Shown: piece after piece, positions 6,117-6,331 of the stretch | How the letters are laid out: each line of letters opens with the position of its first letter | Position numbering within the stretch: position 1 is the stretch's first letter | NCBI GenBank assembly: GCA_021286965.1 | Contig: JAJTBK010000504.1 | Location: 1 to 6,331 of the forward strand | Length of the DNA: 6,331 nt | DNA from: Comamonadaceae bacterium | Lineage (GTDB): Bacteria; Pseudomonadota; Gammaproteobacteria; Burkholderiales; Burkholderiaceae_C | Reading direction: 5' to 3' | The notes under the pieces: generated by a model | What the model saw: the letters and a program-made list of their open reading frames with translations, nothing else | Databases searched by the model: none | What the model was told of the DNA's origin: nothing | Program-made: the position numbers and the translations under genes

Positions 6117-6331
6117 GCGTGCAGCGTCCCTTCGTCCAGCACCTGGATCTGCGCCTGCACCGCCTGCAGCCGGGCGCGGCAGAAGTCGAGCAGGAAGGCG
6201 GCGCGCTGGTAGCCGGCAAGCATGTCGTCGAGCGGCAGCTGGCCGGCCTCGATGCGGGCCACGAGTTGTTCCAGCTCTTGCTGCGCCGCCTCGTAGCTGG
6301 CAGGGGCGACAGGAGCGGCGGTGGCGGGGGC
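6101..6331 (-). CDS. xseB: exodeoxyribonuclease VII small subunit, partial (start outside window)
   Basis: The last 76 residues of XseB, the small subunit of exonuclease VII, several copies of which bind XseA to form the enzyme that degrades single-stranded DNA to short oligonucleotides. The frame is open from the right edge and stops with TGA at 6103-6101. The core [19 protein letters not shown] followed by [14 protein letters not shown] and a helix rich in Arg, Leu and Gln matches the family pattern of two coiled-coil helices joined by the Leu-Pro-Leu turn. Full-length proteins have about 80 residues, so only a few N-terminal residues are missing; the first 11 visible ones ([11 protein letters not shown]) are a flexible lead-in. 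The end overlaps ispA by 16 bases, the well-known xseB-ispA-dxs order. The identification rests on this pattern and on the context. Confidence 0.9.
   Translation of the reverse strand, partial: APATAAPVAPASYEAAQQELEQLVARIEAGQLPLDDMLAGYQRAAFLLDFCRARLQAVQAQIQVLDEGTLHAWTAE

Noticed and set aside
5142..6212. A 356-codon open frame on the plus strand, antisense to ispA
   Set aside because: Low-complexity shadow translation opposite a gene with all expected catalytic motifs; no ribosome binding site or domain.

Overview
The window is GC-rich, densely coded bacterial chromosome. Codon choice is strongly biased to G/C at third positions. The gene set (xseB-ispA-dxs followed by a TRAP binding protein) and a short palindromic intergenic repeat of a type I associate with the Comamonadaceae suggest a betaproteobacterium related to Acidovorax or Alicycliphilus. 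The genus is an inference from memory, not from a search.

Layout, left to right. Positions 1-462 (+) hold the 3' end of a TRAP-transporter large permease gene (DctM type). Nine bases later, and convergent with it, ends a predicted alpha/beta hydrolase gene (472-1344, -). It is divergent from a TetR-family regulator gene (1419-1991, +). The 74-bp gap between the two starts holds a plausible sigma70 promoter for the hydrolase and two related 16-bp operator-like sites 32 bp apart. A strong intrinsic terminator (1998-2038) reads on the minus strand and ends the large minus-strand block that fills the rest of the window.

That block is transcribed right to left: xseB (partial, runs off the right edge), ispA, dxs, then a TRAP solute-binding protein gene of the TakP type. 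XseB is the small subunit of exonuclease VII. IspA makes farnesyl diphosphate. Dxs makes 1-deoxy-D-xylulose 5-phosphate from pyruvate and glyceraldehyde 3-phosphate, the first step of the MEP isoprenoid pathway. The binding protein resembles receptors for 2-oxoacids such as pyruvate, which raises the possibility that substrate uptake is linked to the pathway, though nothing here proves it.

Most of the window is ordinary housekeeping DNA, and I see no phage, insertion sequence, CRISPR array, RNA gene or clear novel system. The observations most worth checking are the paired operators between the hydrolase and TetR genes, the folded repeat immediately before the dxs start codon, and the separation of the TRAP binding protein from the permease.
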